Assembly (NCBI RefSeq): GCF_000019845.1
Contig: NC_010581.1
Span: forward strand, 3,541,501-3,605,500
DNA: 64,000 nucleotides
DNA from: Beijerinckia indica subsp. indica ATCC 9039
Lineage (GTDB): Bacteria; Pseudomonadota; Alphaproteobacteria; Rhizobiales; Beijerinckiaceae
Direction: 5' to 3'
Shown here: piece after piece, positions 55,929 to 64,000 of the stretch
How the letters are laid out: each line of letters begins with the position of its first letter
Numbering within the stretch: the stretch's first letter is position 1
Notes under the pieces: generated by a model
Databases searched by the model: none
What the model saw: only the letters and a program-made list of their open reading frames with translations
Told to the model about the DNA's origin: nothing
Made by a program: the position numbers and the translations under genes

Positions 55929-56821
55929 CGCAGCCCGCCACCCTCGAGGTCGCTGCCTCCAAGGATCATCACGGCGAGAATTTTCCTGTCGCCTCCGTCC
56001 TCATCGCCCCGCGCTATCGCCCGGCGATTCTCGCTTATTATCGTTTTGCCCGCGCCGCGGATGATATAGCCGACAGCCCGACGCTAACGCCGAAAGAAAA
56101 GATCGCGCGGCTCGACGCCTTCGAAGCCACCTTGCTCGGTCACACCGACAGCGCCGCCACCGCTTTGCCGCTACGCGCAAGTCTCGCCGAGACGGGAATC
56201 ACCCCGCGCCATGCGCTCGATCTCCTGACCGCCTTCCGCATGGATGCGGTCAAGACCCGCTATGCCGATTGGGCTGAACTCATGCATTATTGCGCCTATT
56301 CGGCTGCACCGGTGGGACGTTACGTGCTTGCTGTGCATGGCGAGAGCGAGGCGACTTGGCCGGCCTCGGATGCGCTTTGCGCCGCCTTGCAGGTGATTAA
56401 TCATCTCCAAGATTGCGCCAAGGATTACCGCGAGATCAACCGCGTCTATATTCCCCTCGACACGTTGACGGCGCAGGGCATCGGTGTCGAGGCCCTGGCC
56501 GCACCAGAGGCGTCGACAGCCTTGCGCGCGTGCCTCGATGGCCTCATCGACAAGACGGCCGATCTCGTCGCCACGGGATGGCTGCTGCCACCACAAGTAC
56601 GCGATATCCGCCTGCGGATCGAAACCGCGATGATCGCGCAGCTGGCTGACAAGCTCGTCACCCTTCTCCAGAAGGCTGATCCCTTGAGCGAAAAGGTGCA
56701 TCTGGCGAAATTCGACTTTCTGCTGCAAGCGATCCTTGGCCTGTTCAAAGGGCTCTTCACAGGCTTCGCCTCGAGCCCGCGCGTCGGTGCGCTCAACTCC
56801 GTTCCGGCGAAGGAGAAGTGA
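55925..56821 (+). CDS. hpnC: Hydroxysqualene synthase HpnC
   Basis: Converts presqualene diphosphate to hydroxysqualene, the second step of the three-enzyme bacterial squalene route. 298 residues of the squalene/phytoene synthase fold: first aspartate-rich motif RAADDIADS, second NHLQDCAKDYREINRVYIPL, with YCAYSAAPVGRYVL between. Coupled to hpnA (ATGA overlap) and to hpnD. Confidence 0.94.
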   Translation: MTQPATLEVAASKDHHGENFPVASVLIAPRYRPAILAYYRFARAADDIADSPTLTPKEKIARLDAFEATLLGHTDSAATALPLRASLAETGITPRHALDLLTAFRMDAVKTRYADWAELMHYCAYSAAPVGRYVLAVHGESEATWPASDALCAALQVINHLQDCAKDYREINRVYIPLDTLTAQGIGVEALAAPEASTALRACLDGLIDKTADLVATGWLLPPQVRDIRLRIETAMIAQLADKLVTLLQKADPLSEKVHLAKFDFLLQAILGLFKGLFTGFASSPRVGALNSVPAKEK

Positions 56822-56823
56822 GC

Positions 56824-57681
56824 ATGACGAAAGCCGAGGCCGTGATCGTTTCTCCTGAGACCGCCTCCACTGACGCCGCGACACAGTCGCGGCGCAGCTC
56901 CTTTTACGCCGCCATGCGCATTCTGCCCGCGCCACAGCGCGAGGCCATGTTCCAGATCTATGCCTTTTGCCGCGCGGTGGACGATATTGCCGACGAGGAA
57001 GGCCCCCTGCCCGAGCGTGCGCAAGCCCTGCTGGATTGGCGCGCGGATATCGATGCCCTTTATCGCGGCGCGATTCCCCGGGCAGCCCTCGTTCCGCTCT
57101 CCGAGACCATCCACGCCTTCGGTCTCGCCCGCGAGGATTTTGTCGCTGTAATCGACGGCATGGAGATGGACCTTACCGATCGCGTCGCGATCCCCGATTT
57201 TGCGACGCTCGATCTCTATTGCGACCGGGTCGCGAGCGCAGTCGGCAGGCTGTCCGTGCGTGTCTTCGGCGTGCCAGAGACGGAAGGCCAGAACCTCGCC
57301 TATCATCTCGGGCGTGCCTTCCAATTGACCAATATTCTGCGCGACATCGACGAAGACGCCGAGCGCCAGCGCCTCTATCTGCCGCGTGACCTCTTGATCG
57401 CGGCGGGAATCAAGCCCGAGATCGAGGCTGTCCTGACGAGCCCGGCGCTCGGACAGGCTTGCCGCTCAATTCTCGACGCGGCGGCAAAACATTTCGCAGC
57501 CGGGGCCGCTATCATGGACAGATGTCCGCGCAAGAGTGTGCGGGCACCCCGCATCATGGCGCAGGCCTATGGCGCCATCCTCACACGGCTCGAGGCGCGC
57601 GGCTTCGCACCGCCGCGTGAACGCGTCAAGACCCCCAAATCCCAGATCTTGCTTGCCCTTTTGCGTTACGGATTCTTCTAG
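56824..57681 (+). CDS. hpnD: Presqualene diphosphate synthase HpnD
   Basis: Condenses two farnesyl diphosphates to presqualene diphosphate. 285 residues: SSFYAAMRILPAPQREAMFQ, first motif RAVDDIADEE, EMDLTDRV, and second motif NILRDIDEDAERQRLYLP. A GTG six bases upstream (56818) overlaps the hpnC stop and is the alternative start; GGAG spacing favours the ATG at 56824. The stop base region overlaps the hpnE GTG. Confidence 0.94.
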   Translation: MTKAEAVIVSPETASTDAATQSRRSSFYAAMRILPAPQREAMFQIYAFCRAVDDIADEEGPLPERAQALLDWRADIDALYRGAIPRAALVPLSETIHAFGLAREDFVAVIDGMEMDLTDRVAIPDFATLDLYCDRVASAVGRLSVRVFGVPETEGQNLAYHLGRAFQLTNILRDIDEDAERQRLYLPRDLLIAAGIKPEIEAVLTSPALGQACRSILDAAAKHFAAGAAIMDRCPRKSVRAPRIMAQAYGAILTRLEARGFAPPRERVKTPKSQILLALLRYGFF

Positions 57682-58928
57682 TGGATCGTCCCATCGTTCA
57701 TATCGTCGGCGCGGGTCTAGCCGGCCTTGCCGCCGCTATCGCGCTTGCCGACGGGCGCCGTGAAATCATCCTCTACGAGGCCGCAAGACAGGCGGGAGGC
57801 CGTTGCCGCTCCTATTTCGACACAGCCCTTGGCATGGTGATCGATAATGGCAATCATTTGCTGCTTTCAGGCAATCACGAGGCGCGCCGTTTCCTGCGCA
57901 CCATTGGCTCGGAGGCGAATCTTCAAGGGCCCACGGAAGCCGATTTCCCATTTTTCGACCTCGCGACGGGCGAACATTGGCGCGTGCGGCCCAATGCCGG
58001 CCCCCTGCCCTGGTGGGTTTTTTCGAAGAATCGCCGCGTGCCGGGCACAAAACCGCTCGATTATCTCGGCCTCGCCAAATTGCTCCTGACGCGCGAGGAT
58101 AGAAAAATCGGAGAGATTCTGTCCGACCAGGGACCGCTCTATCAAAAACTTTGGCGGCCATTCCTGCTCGCCGCCCTCAATCTCGAGCCGCCCGAAGGCT
58201 CCTCCGCGCTCGCCGCCTCTGTCATCCGCGAGACACTCGCCAAGGGTGGGCAGGCCTGCCGCCCCATGATCGCCCATCCGACACTTTCCGCCGCCTTCAT
58301 CGAGCCCGCGCTCGCCTGGCTTTCACAACGGGGCGCCGAAATTTGCCTCGACCATCGGCTACGGACGATCCGTTTCGAGGGGGACCGCGTCGCGGGCCTC
58401 GAATTTGGTGATGCGCGCATGAGCTTGCGGCCGCAGGACACCCTGGTCCTTGCCGTACCCGCCCCCGTGGCGCAGGAACTCGTGCCAGGACTTCAAGCGC
58501 CACAGCGCTTCACCGCCATCGTCAATGCCCATTTCAAGATCACGCCGCCGGCAGGATTCCCGCCCATTCTCGGCCTCGTCAACAGTGTCAGCGAATGGCT
58601 CTTCGCCTTCCCCGAACGGCTCGCGGTGACGATCAGCGGCGCCGACCATCTGCTCGACGAGCCGCGCGAGGTCCTCGCCGCAAAAATCTGGGCCGAGGTG
58701 GCAAAAGTGACACAGATTGCGGCGCCGCTTCCCGCATGGCAAATTCTCAAGGAAAAGCGGGCGACCTTCGCCGCGACGCCCGAAGAAAACGCGCGCCGCC
58801 CGGGGGCACGCACCGCATTTGCCAATCTGGTGCTCGCCGGCGACTGGACCGCGACCGGATTGCCCGCAACGATCGAGGGTGCAATACGCTCCGGCAATTT
58901 CGCGGCGCGCGCGCTTCTCGCGAACTGA
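57681..58928 (+). CDS. hpnE: Hydroxysqualene dehydroxylase HpnE
   Basis: FAD-dependent reduction of hydroxysqualene to squalene. 415 residues with the amine-oxidase/phytoene-desaturase layout: VHIVGAGLAGLAAAIAL dinucleotide motif, EAARQAGGRCRSYFD, and the C-terminal FAD closure LVLAGDWTATGLPATIEGAI. Start GTG 57681 shares its first base with the hpnD stop. Confidence 0.94.
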   Translation: MDRPIVHIVGAGLAGLAAAIALADGRREIILYEAARQAGGRCRSYFDTALGMVIDNGNHLLLSGNHEARRFLRTIGSEANLQGPTEADFPFFDLATGEHWRVRPNAGPLPWWVFSKNRRVPGTKPLDYLGLAKLLLTREDRKIGEILSDQGPLYQKLWRPFLLAALNLEPPEGSSALAASVIRETLAKGGQACRPMIAHPTLSAAFIEPALAWLSQRGAEICLDHRLRTIRFEGDRVAGLEFGDARMSLRPQDTLVLAVPAPVAQELVPGLQAPQRFTAIVNAHFKITPPAGFPPILGLVNSVSEWLFAFPERLAVTISGADHLLDEPREVLAAKIWAEVAKVTQIAAPLPAWQILKEKRATFAATPEENARRPGARTAFANLVLAGDWTATGLPATIEGAIRSGNFAARALLAN

Positions 58929-58958
58929 ATCATTCCCTGAAAGAGGATTACCGGAAAA

Positions 58959-60947
58959 GTGCCAGAAGAGGCCATCCTCACCGAGACTCATCCGCTTGAC
59001 GCGACCACCATCGAAACGGCCATTACCCGCGCCCGGAAAGCGCTTCTCGGGGAGCAACGGGCCGACGGTCATTTCGTCTTCGAGCTCGAAGCGGATGTCT
59101 CGATCCCTTGCGAATATATTCTGTTCTATCATTTCATCGGCCGGCCCGCGCCGGCCGAACTCGAAGCCAAGATTGGCCACTATCTGCGTGCCCGCCAGTC
59201 AGCCGAACATGACGGCTGGCCTTTGTTTCAAGATGGCGCCTTCAATATTTCGAGCAGTGTCAAAGCCTATTTCGCCCTGAAGGCGATCGGCGACACGCCG
59301 GACATGCCGCATATGCAAAGGGCCCGCACCGCCATTCTGGCGCATGGCGGTGCTGCTGCCGCCAATGTTTTCACGCGCTCCTTGCTCGCTCTGTTCGGCC
59401 TGATCCCCTGGCATGGCATTCCCGTCATGCCTATCGAGATCATGCATCTGCCGGAATGGTTTCCCTTCCACATCGCGAAAATCTCCTATTGGGGCCGCAC
59501 CGTTCTGGTGCCGATGATGGTGGTGCATGCCCTGAAGCCAAAACCGGCCAATACGTGCACGATCCGCATCGACGAACTCTTCGTGATTCCTCCCGATCAG
59601 GTCCGTCATTGGCCGGGCAGCCCCGGCAAGCGTTTCCCCTGGACCGCGATCTTCGCCGGAATCGACAAGGTGCTGCAAATCGCCGAGCCATATTTTCCGC
59701 GCCGCTCGCGCCAGAGCGCGATCGACAAGGCGGTGGCTTTCGTCACCAAAAGGCTGAACGGAGAGGACGGGCTTGGCGCCATCTACCCCGCCATGGCCTA
59801 TTCGGCCTTGATGTATCTCTCGATCGGCAGGTCTTTAAGTGATCCGCACATTCAACTGGTCCTGAAGGCCATCGATAAATTGGTCGTGGTCAAGGATCAT
59901 GAGGCCTATGTCCAGCCTTGCGTCTCCCCGGTCTGGGACACGGCTCTGGCCAGCCACGCTTTGATGGAAGCAGGCGACGGCGACAAACCGATTCTCGATT
60001 CCCTCAAGAAGGGGCTCGCTTGGCTGAAGCCTTTGCAAGTCACCGATATAGCCGGGGATTGGGCCTGGAAGAAACCCGATGTCAAACCGGGCGGCTGGGC
60101 CTTTCAATATGGCAATGCCTATTATCCCGATCTCGATGATACCGCTGTTGTGGTCATGGCCATGGATCGCGCCCGCGACCGCTGGCCCGAAATCGACGAG
60201 GACAATTTCCGCCCCTCGATCGCCCGCGCGCGGGAGTGGATCGTCGGTCTCCAAAGCGAAAATGGCGGCTTTGGCGCCTTCGATGCCGACAATGATCGCG
60301 ATTATCTGAACGCCATTCCCTTCGCCGATCATGGCGCTCTGCTCGATCCGCCGACCGCCGATGTGACGGCACGCTGCATTTCCATGCTGACCCAGCTCGG
60401 CGAAAAGCCGGAAAACAGCGAAACCTTGCGCCGCGCCATTGCCTATCTTTTCGCCGAGCAGGAGAAGGATGGGAGTTGGTTCGGCCGCTGGGGCCTGAAT
60501 TATATCTATGGCACCTGGTCGGTGCTTTGCTCTCTCAATGCGGCTGGCATTGCGCATGATGCCCCCGAGGTCCGCCGGGCCGTTGCCTGGCTGCGGACCA
60601 TTCAGAACGAGGATGGCGGCTGGGGCGAGGATGCCGAAAGCTATGCGCTCGATTATGCGGGCTATCAGCAAGCGCCGAGCACATCCTCGCAGACCGCCTG
60701 GGCCGTGCTCGGCCTGATGGCCGCAGGCGAGAAGGATGATCCAGCCGTGGCACGCGGCATTGCTTATCTGACACGGACACAGGGAGAGGACGGTTTCTGG
60801 ACGGAAAAGCGCTTCACGGCGACCGGCTTCCCGCGTGTCTTCTATCTTCGCTACCACGGTTATTCGAAATTTTTCCCGCTCTGGGCCATGGCGCGATACC
60901 GCAATCTGCACAACGGCAACCATGCCTCCGTGCTGACGGGAATGTAG
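58959..60947 (+). CDS. shc: Squalene-hopene cyclase
   Basis: Membrane-associated cyclisation of squalene to hopene/hopanol. 662 residues. Catalytic DxDDTA motif is DLDDTAVV at residues 391-398; several QW repeats (QSENGGFGAFD, EQEKDGSWFGRWG, QNEDGGWGED, QGEDGFWTEK) and the N-terminal AITRARKALLGEQRADGHFV. GTG start at 58959 after AAAGAGGAT. Thirty bases after hpnE. Also named hpnF. Confidence 0.97.
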   Translation: MPEEAILTETHPLDATTIETAITRARKALLGEQRADGHFVFELEADVSIPCEYILFYHFIGRPAPAELEAKIGHYLRARQSAEHDGWPLFQDGAFNISSSVKAYFALKAIGDTPDMPHMQRARTAILAHGGAAAANVFTRSLLALFGLIPWHGIPVMPIEIMHLPEWFPFHIAKISYWGRTVLVPMMVVHALKPKPANTCTIRIDELFVIPPDQVRHWPGSPGKRFPWTAIFAGIDKVLQIAEPYFPRRSRQSAIDKAVAFVTKRLNGEDGLGAIYPAMAYSALMYLSIGRSLSDPHIQLVLKAIDKLVVVKDHEAYVQPCVSPVWDTALASHALMEAGDGDKPILDSLKKGLAWLKPLQVTDIAGDWAWKKPDVKPGGWAFQYGNAYYPDLDDTAVVVMAMDRARDRWPEIDEDNFRPSIARAREWIVGLQSENGGFGAFDADNDRDYLNAIPFADHGALLDPPTADVTARCISMLTQLGEKPENSETLRRAIAYLFAEQEKDGSWFGRWGLNYIYGTWSVLCSLNAAGIAHDAPEVRRAVAWLRTIQNEDGGWGEDAESYALDYAGYQQAPSTSSQTAWAVLGLMAAGEKDDPAVARGIAYLTRTQGEDGFWTEKRFTATGFPRVFYLRYHGYSKFFPLWAMARYRNLHNGNHASVLTGM

Positions 60948-60950
60948 CTC

Positions 60951-61616
60951 TTGACACTCATCGCCGTCACCGGTCTCAAGGCAGAGGCCAAGCTCGCGGC
61001 TGGAGCCGACACCCATGTTCTTGGGGGTGGCGGCGACGGCGAAGGATTGCGCGCCGCGCTCGAACAGACCATCGCGCAGACCCTTGCACGCGGAGGGACC
61101 TCCGGCATCATCAGTTTCGGCATAGCTGGCGGTCTGGCGCCGGGTCTTTCCGCTGGCACTGTTTTCGTCGGGCGGAGGATCTTCGGCGAAACAGGCAGCA
61201 TCTTTGACACGGATCCATCCTGGTCGCGACGGCTGGCTCAAGCTCTCGGGGGAGCCTTGATCGCTGATTTCGCCGGGGTCGATCTCCCGGTTGCGACGCC
61301 ACAGGCCAAGGCCGCCCTGCATCGCGGCACGGGCGCTGTCGCGGTGGATATGGAATCGCATCTTGCGGCCGAGGCAGCGGCCAAGGCCGGCATTCCCTTC
61401 GCCGCCTTACGCGTCATCGCCGATCCGGCCGAGCGCGCCCTGCCGCATGCCGCAACAGTCGGCATGAAGCCTGACGGCAGCATGGCGTTTGGCGCGGTCC
61501 TCGCCTCGCTGGCGCGCAATCCAGCTCAGATCGGAGCGCTCCTGCGGACCGCCTTTGATGCGCGCGCGGCTTTCGCAGCCTTGCGAAAAAGCTCACGGAT
61601 AGAGCTTCATCCGTGA
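60951..61616 (+). CDS. hpnG: Adenosylhopane nucleosidase HpnG
   Basis: Removes adenine from adenosylhopane to give ribosylhopane. 221 residues with a nucleoside-phosphorylase fold: IISFGIAGGLAPGLSAGTVF, GAVAVDMESHLAAEAAAKAG and LRVIADPAERALP. TTG start at 60951, three bases past the shc stop. Its stop is nine bases from the convergent hpnH stop. Confidence 0.92.
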   Translation: MTLIAVTGLKAEAKLAAGADTHVLGGGGDGEGLRAALEQTIAQTLARGGTSGIISFGIAGGLAPGLSAGTVFVGRRIFGETGSIFDTDPSWSRRLAQALGGALIADFAGVDLPVATPQAKAALHRGTGAVAVDMESHLAAEAAAKAGIPFAALRVIADPAERALPHAATVGMKPDGSMAFGAVLASLARNPAQIGALLRTAFDARAAFAALRKSSRIELHP

Positions 61617-61625
61617 GCTGATCAC

Positions 61626-62774
61626 TTATTCCGCGGCCGAAAGATGATCGCGGGCCGCCTTGTGATGATGCAGCTCGGAAAGTTTTTCCTCGACCTGCTG
61701 GTTGAAAACGTAAGTGGCGGGACGTTGTGAGGCGAGCGGAAGATCCGGCACCATCGGCCCGGAGGTCCGGAAGCCCTTCAGGAGAATGCCCAGCATTTCC
61801 CAGGGACGCTGAAAAGCTTCCCGCACGGCGCTCGCTTCGAAACCGCAATGGACCATGCAATCGGCGCATTTCTCATAGCGGCCGGTGCCATAGGCATCCC
61901 AATCGGTTTCTTCCATCAAGGCCTTGAACGTGGGGGCATAGCCTTCGCCCAAAAGATAACAGGGGCGCTGCCAGCCGAAGACAGTCCGCGTCGGATTGCC
62001 CCAAGGCGTGCATTGATAGGTGCGATTACCGGCCAGGAAGTCCAGGAATAGCATGGATTGGAAGAAAGGCCAGGCCTTGCCATTCTTGCCACGCGAGAAG
62101 ATTGCGCGGAACAATTGCTTGGTTTTCTCGCGATTGAGGAAATGCTGCTGGTCGGGCGCGCGCTCATAGGCATAGCCCGGCGAAACGGTAATGCCTTCGA
62201 TACCCTGTTTTTTCATTTCGTCGAAAAAGGCCGCGACACGGTCAGGGTCGGCATTATTGAACAAAGTGCAATTGATCGTGACCCGGAAACCGCGCTTCTG
62301 CGCGAGTTTCATGGCGGCGACGGCACGCTCGTAGACACCATCCTGACAGACCGAATGGTCATGCATGCCGGCATCGCCATCGAGATGGATCGACCAGTTG
62401 AAATAACGGTTCGGCTTGTACCGATCGAGATTCTTCTCGAGCAGCAATGCATTGGTGCAGACCGTGACATATTTGCCCTTGGCCATCGCGCCTTCGACAA
62501 TGGCCGGCAGATCACGATGCAGCAAGGGCTCGCCACCGGCGATGACGACGACGGGCGCGCCGCATTCATCCACGGCCGCGAGACTGTCCTCGAGCGACAG
62601 GCGCTGGTTGAGGATTTCATCCGGATAATCGATCTTGCCACAGCCAGCGCAGGCGAGATTGCAACGAAACAGCGGCTCGAGCATGAGGACGAGCGGATAG
62701 CGTTTGCGCCCCATCAATTGCTGGCGCGCCACATAAGCGCCGATCTGCGCCATCTGCAGAAGCGGAATTCCCAA
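61626..62774 (-). CDS. hpnH: Adenosylhopane synthase HpnH (radical SAM)
   Basis: Adds the adenosyl group of SAM to hopene/diploptene. 382 residues; the radical-SAM cluster motif is CNLACAGC (Cys38, 42, 45) in PLFRCNLACAGCGKIDYP. The C-terminus has a second Cys group, YEKCADCMVHCGFEASAV, typical of HpnH with its DUF3463 tail. The start is TTG 62774 because AGGAG stands before it and homologues begin just ahead of AQIGAYVARQQL. It is convergent with hpnG. Confidence 0.95.
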   Translation of the reverse strand: MGIPLLQMAQIGAYVARQQLMGRKRYPLVLMLEPLFRCNLACAGCGKIDYPDEILNQRLSLEDSLAAVDECGAPVVVIAGGEPLLHRDLPAIVEGAMAKGKYVTVCTNALLLEKNLDRYKPNRYFNWSIHLDGDAGMHDHSVCQDGVYERAVAAMKLAQKRGFRVTINCTLFNNADPDRVAAFFDEMKKQGIEGITVSPGYAYERAPDQQHFLNREKTKQLFRAIFSRGKNGKAWPFFQSMLFLDFLAGNRTYQCTPWGNPTRTVFGWQRPCYLLGEGYAPTFKALMEETDWDAYGTGRYEKCADCMVHCGFEASAVREAFQRPWEMLGILLKGFRTSGPMVPDLPLASQRPATYVFNQQVEEKLSELHHHKAARDHLSAAE

Positions 62775-63810
62775 GGGCTGCTCCTCGATTTGGGAAAAGG
62801 TTCAATAGGCACGGATCGGAATTCTAAAAAGCGGCGCGGCATTCCCAATAGTGCGGGCCCAATATCGCGGGCGCCGCGGTAGAGCCGGTCCGAAACTGCC
62901 CTCGCTCGCTCCGATTTAGCAGATTCCGATTGCCGCCGCGTCCAAGATCGCGGATGAAGCACCGAAAAGCTCATCACATTGCCTATCAAATTATGGCGTG
63001 GCGTGATCTCGGATAGGCGATCTGATTGGGCATTTTCAGGTCTAAGGAAGCAGATTGCTGCGCTTGGGAACGCTGCCGGCCACGTGGATTAAGGCAACGT
63101 TAAAATAAAAGCGATTATCCAAGGTTATCCGCAAAGGGACGAGACCTTTTGCGCGATATCCGCGGTTCTCTTCCTGTCAAGCTGAAAAAGGGCATGATTC
63201 GAAGAATTGAACTTTATGGCTTGTCTTGCCCCCTGGAGGTGGCTAATCAGAAGTGACGTCCGCCTCCCCGCGCGAAAAAGCGATCCGCCGCGCGAGAGGT
63301 GACACAGCATGCCCGCCTTGCGGATGGATTGAGCCACACTGATGATCTTCGCACAACGAAGACCTCAGCGGGTTTTCTATTTGGTTTTTGAAGAGCCTAT
63401 CGCTTTAAAATCGGAAGCGAGTGATATGCTCTCAATCTTTGAAAATGCACCAGACTGCTCGTACCGGACTCCTCTTGGAGGGGCATCCACTTTCGGATCG
63501 ATGCCCAGGATTTCACATTGGTTTCTTGAAAATCGGCCATCGCGTTTCACACATGATGACGGAAATCCTTCATTCAGCCTGGTCCATCGAACGCGTCTTG
63601 ATGCCTTTGCAGCATCAAACCGAAAGGGGAGTGTCTCTTATCGGATTAGTTCGATGCCTTTGTAAGGGCATAAGCATCGTTTCCCACCCCTCGAAAGATG
63701 CTCTCATGCCCAAGCGGTTTCCTGCCTTCCCGTCGGAAGGTCCCCGCCGCCTTGGCCCCTGCTTGCGGCCAGGCTTTTCTCTCTCAGCCCCTGATTGGCG
63801 ATAGGTCCCG
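62775..63810. other. Intergenic region between hpnH and hpnN
   Basis: About 1.04 kb between two divergent hopanoid genes. Frames of 60-127 codons occur on both strands but none looks like a protein. It must contain the promoters of hpnH and hpnN; I could not place them with confidence. Confidence 0.45.
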
Positions 63811-64000
63811 ATGATCACATCTCAAGCTCCAGACGGAACGGCGCCCACCACTCCTTCCCCGGGTCCGATCACCCAGGCCGTCGTCTGGCTCGTCCTTGCC
63901 TGCAGCCGCCTCGCCTGGCCAGTCGTCATCATTGCCGCCCTGGTCAGCTGGGGCGCCGCGCATTACTCCGTCACGCATTTCGCGATCAACACCAATACGG
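63811..64000 (+). CDS. hpnN: Hopanoid transporter HpnN, N-terminus only
   Basis: The first 63 residues of a protein that runs off the window. After a polar, Pro-rich start (SQAPDGTAPTTPSPGPITQA) comes one long hydrophobic helix (VVWLVLACSRLAWPVVIIAA) and then HYSVTHFAINTNT, the beginning of an RND/MMPL periplasmic loop as in HpnN. HpnN carries hopanoids from the inner to the outer membrane. AGGT precedes the ATG. Identification rests on this motif and on position beside hpnH. Confidence 0.8.
   Translation, partial: MITSQAPDGTAPTTPSPGPITQAVVWLVLACSRLAWPVVIIAALVSWGAAHYSVTHFAINTNT

Noticed and set aside
59835..61361. A 508-codon minus-strand open frame
   Set aside because: Antisense to squalene-hopene cyclase and hpnG, both unambiguous.
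63342..63804. Overlapping frames of 107 and 127 codons between hpnH and hpnN
   Set aside because: Codon use and composition are unlike real neighbours and no protein feature is visible.

Overview
The window looks like chromosomal DNA of an alphaproteobacterium of the Hyphomicrobiales, most likely Beijerinckiaceae (Beijerinckia/Methylocella-like). That is inference from content: a full hopanoid gene set, a DUF1476 (ATPase zeta-like) gene beside purC, CarD next to a 7Fe ferredoxin, purS/purQ/purL as separate genes, and a SigF/NrsF pair. I saw no tRNA, rRNA, CRISPR array, intact insertion sequence or prophage. Much of the window is housekeeping; the accessory interest lies in small secreted proteins, a copper-type RiPP (bufferin) locus and several dispersed palindromic repeats.

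Layout. 1-8.2 kb: a partial uncharacterised gene, an AcoR-like activator that has lost its sigma-54 loop, cspA, cdd, two convergent KGG stress proteins, a 3-hydroxybutyryl-CoA dehydrogenase and an HNH nuclease. 8.7-11.1 kb: a Tat-exported phospholipase C flanked by long non-coding DNA. 12.2-19.8 kb: nth, DUF2244, a small secreted protein, a divergent alanine racemase, fxsA, and the Tim44-like/mltA/smr/XRE/metallopeptidase run. 19.8-26.1 kb: WD40 protein, grxD, bolA and the purine genes purL, purQ, purS, purC, all on the minus strand. 26.8-34.0 kb: DUF1476, xerC, lepA-gshB-glnD.

34.1-38.4 kb holds the bufferin locus: two BufA precursors, the MNIO enzyme BufB, its partner BufC and a DoxX protein on the minus strand, divergent from sigF-nrsF. 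Both arms carry promoter-like sequences matching the SigF pattern (GTAA..., 16 bases, CGAA), so the locus reads as a self-contained metal-stress RiPP system with its own sigma/anti-sigma switch. 38.4-45.3 kb: S4 protein, fdxA, carD with a long disordered N-terminus, serB and pxpABC (5-oxoprolinase). 45.3-47.7 kb: three tandem paralogous secreted glycine-rich proteins that share a Trp/Cys motif. 47.9-54.0 kb: recF, GNAT, a small conserved protein, a 2Fe-2S ferredoxin, a Tyr/Gly-rich secreted protein and an ABC exporter.

54.9-64.0 kb is the hopanoid locus: hpnA-C-D-E-shc-hpnG tightly coupled on plus, hpnH convergent, and the start of hpnN at the right edge. It covers farnesyl diphosphate to squalene (HpnC/D/E), cyclisation (Shc), adenosylhopane formation (HpnH) and its hydrolysis (HpnG), plus export (HpnN).

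At least four families of intergenic palindromic repeats (called A to D here) are scattered through the window. Family A, about 100 bp, has four copies all in the same orientation, three of them just beyond the stop codon of a minus-strand gene. All identifications come from reading the sequence and from remembered family features; no database search was run.
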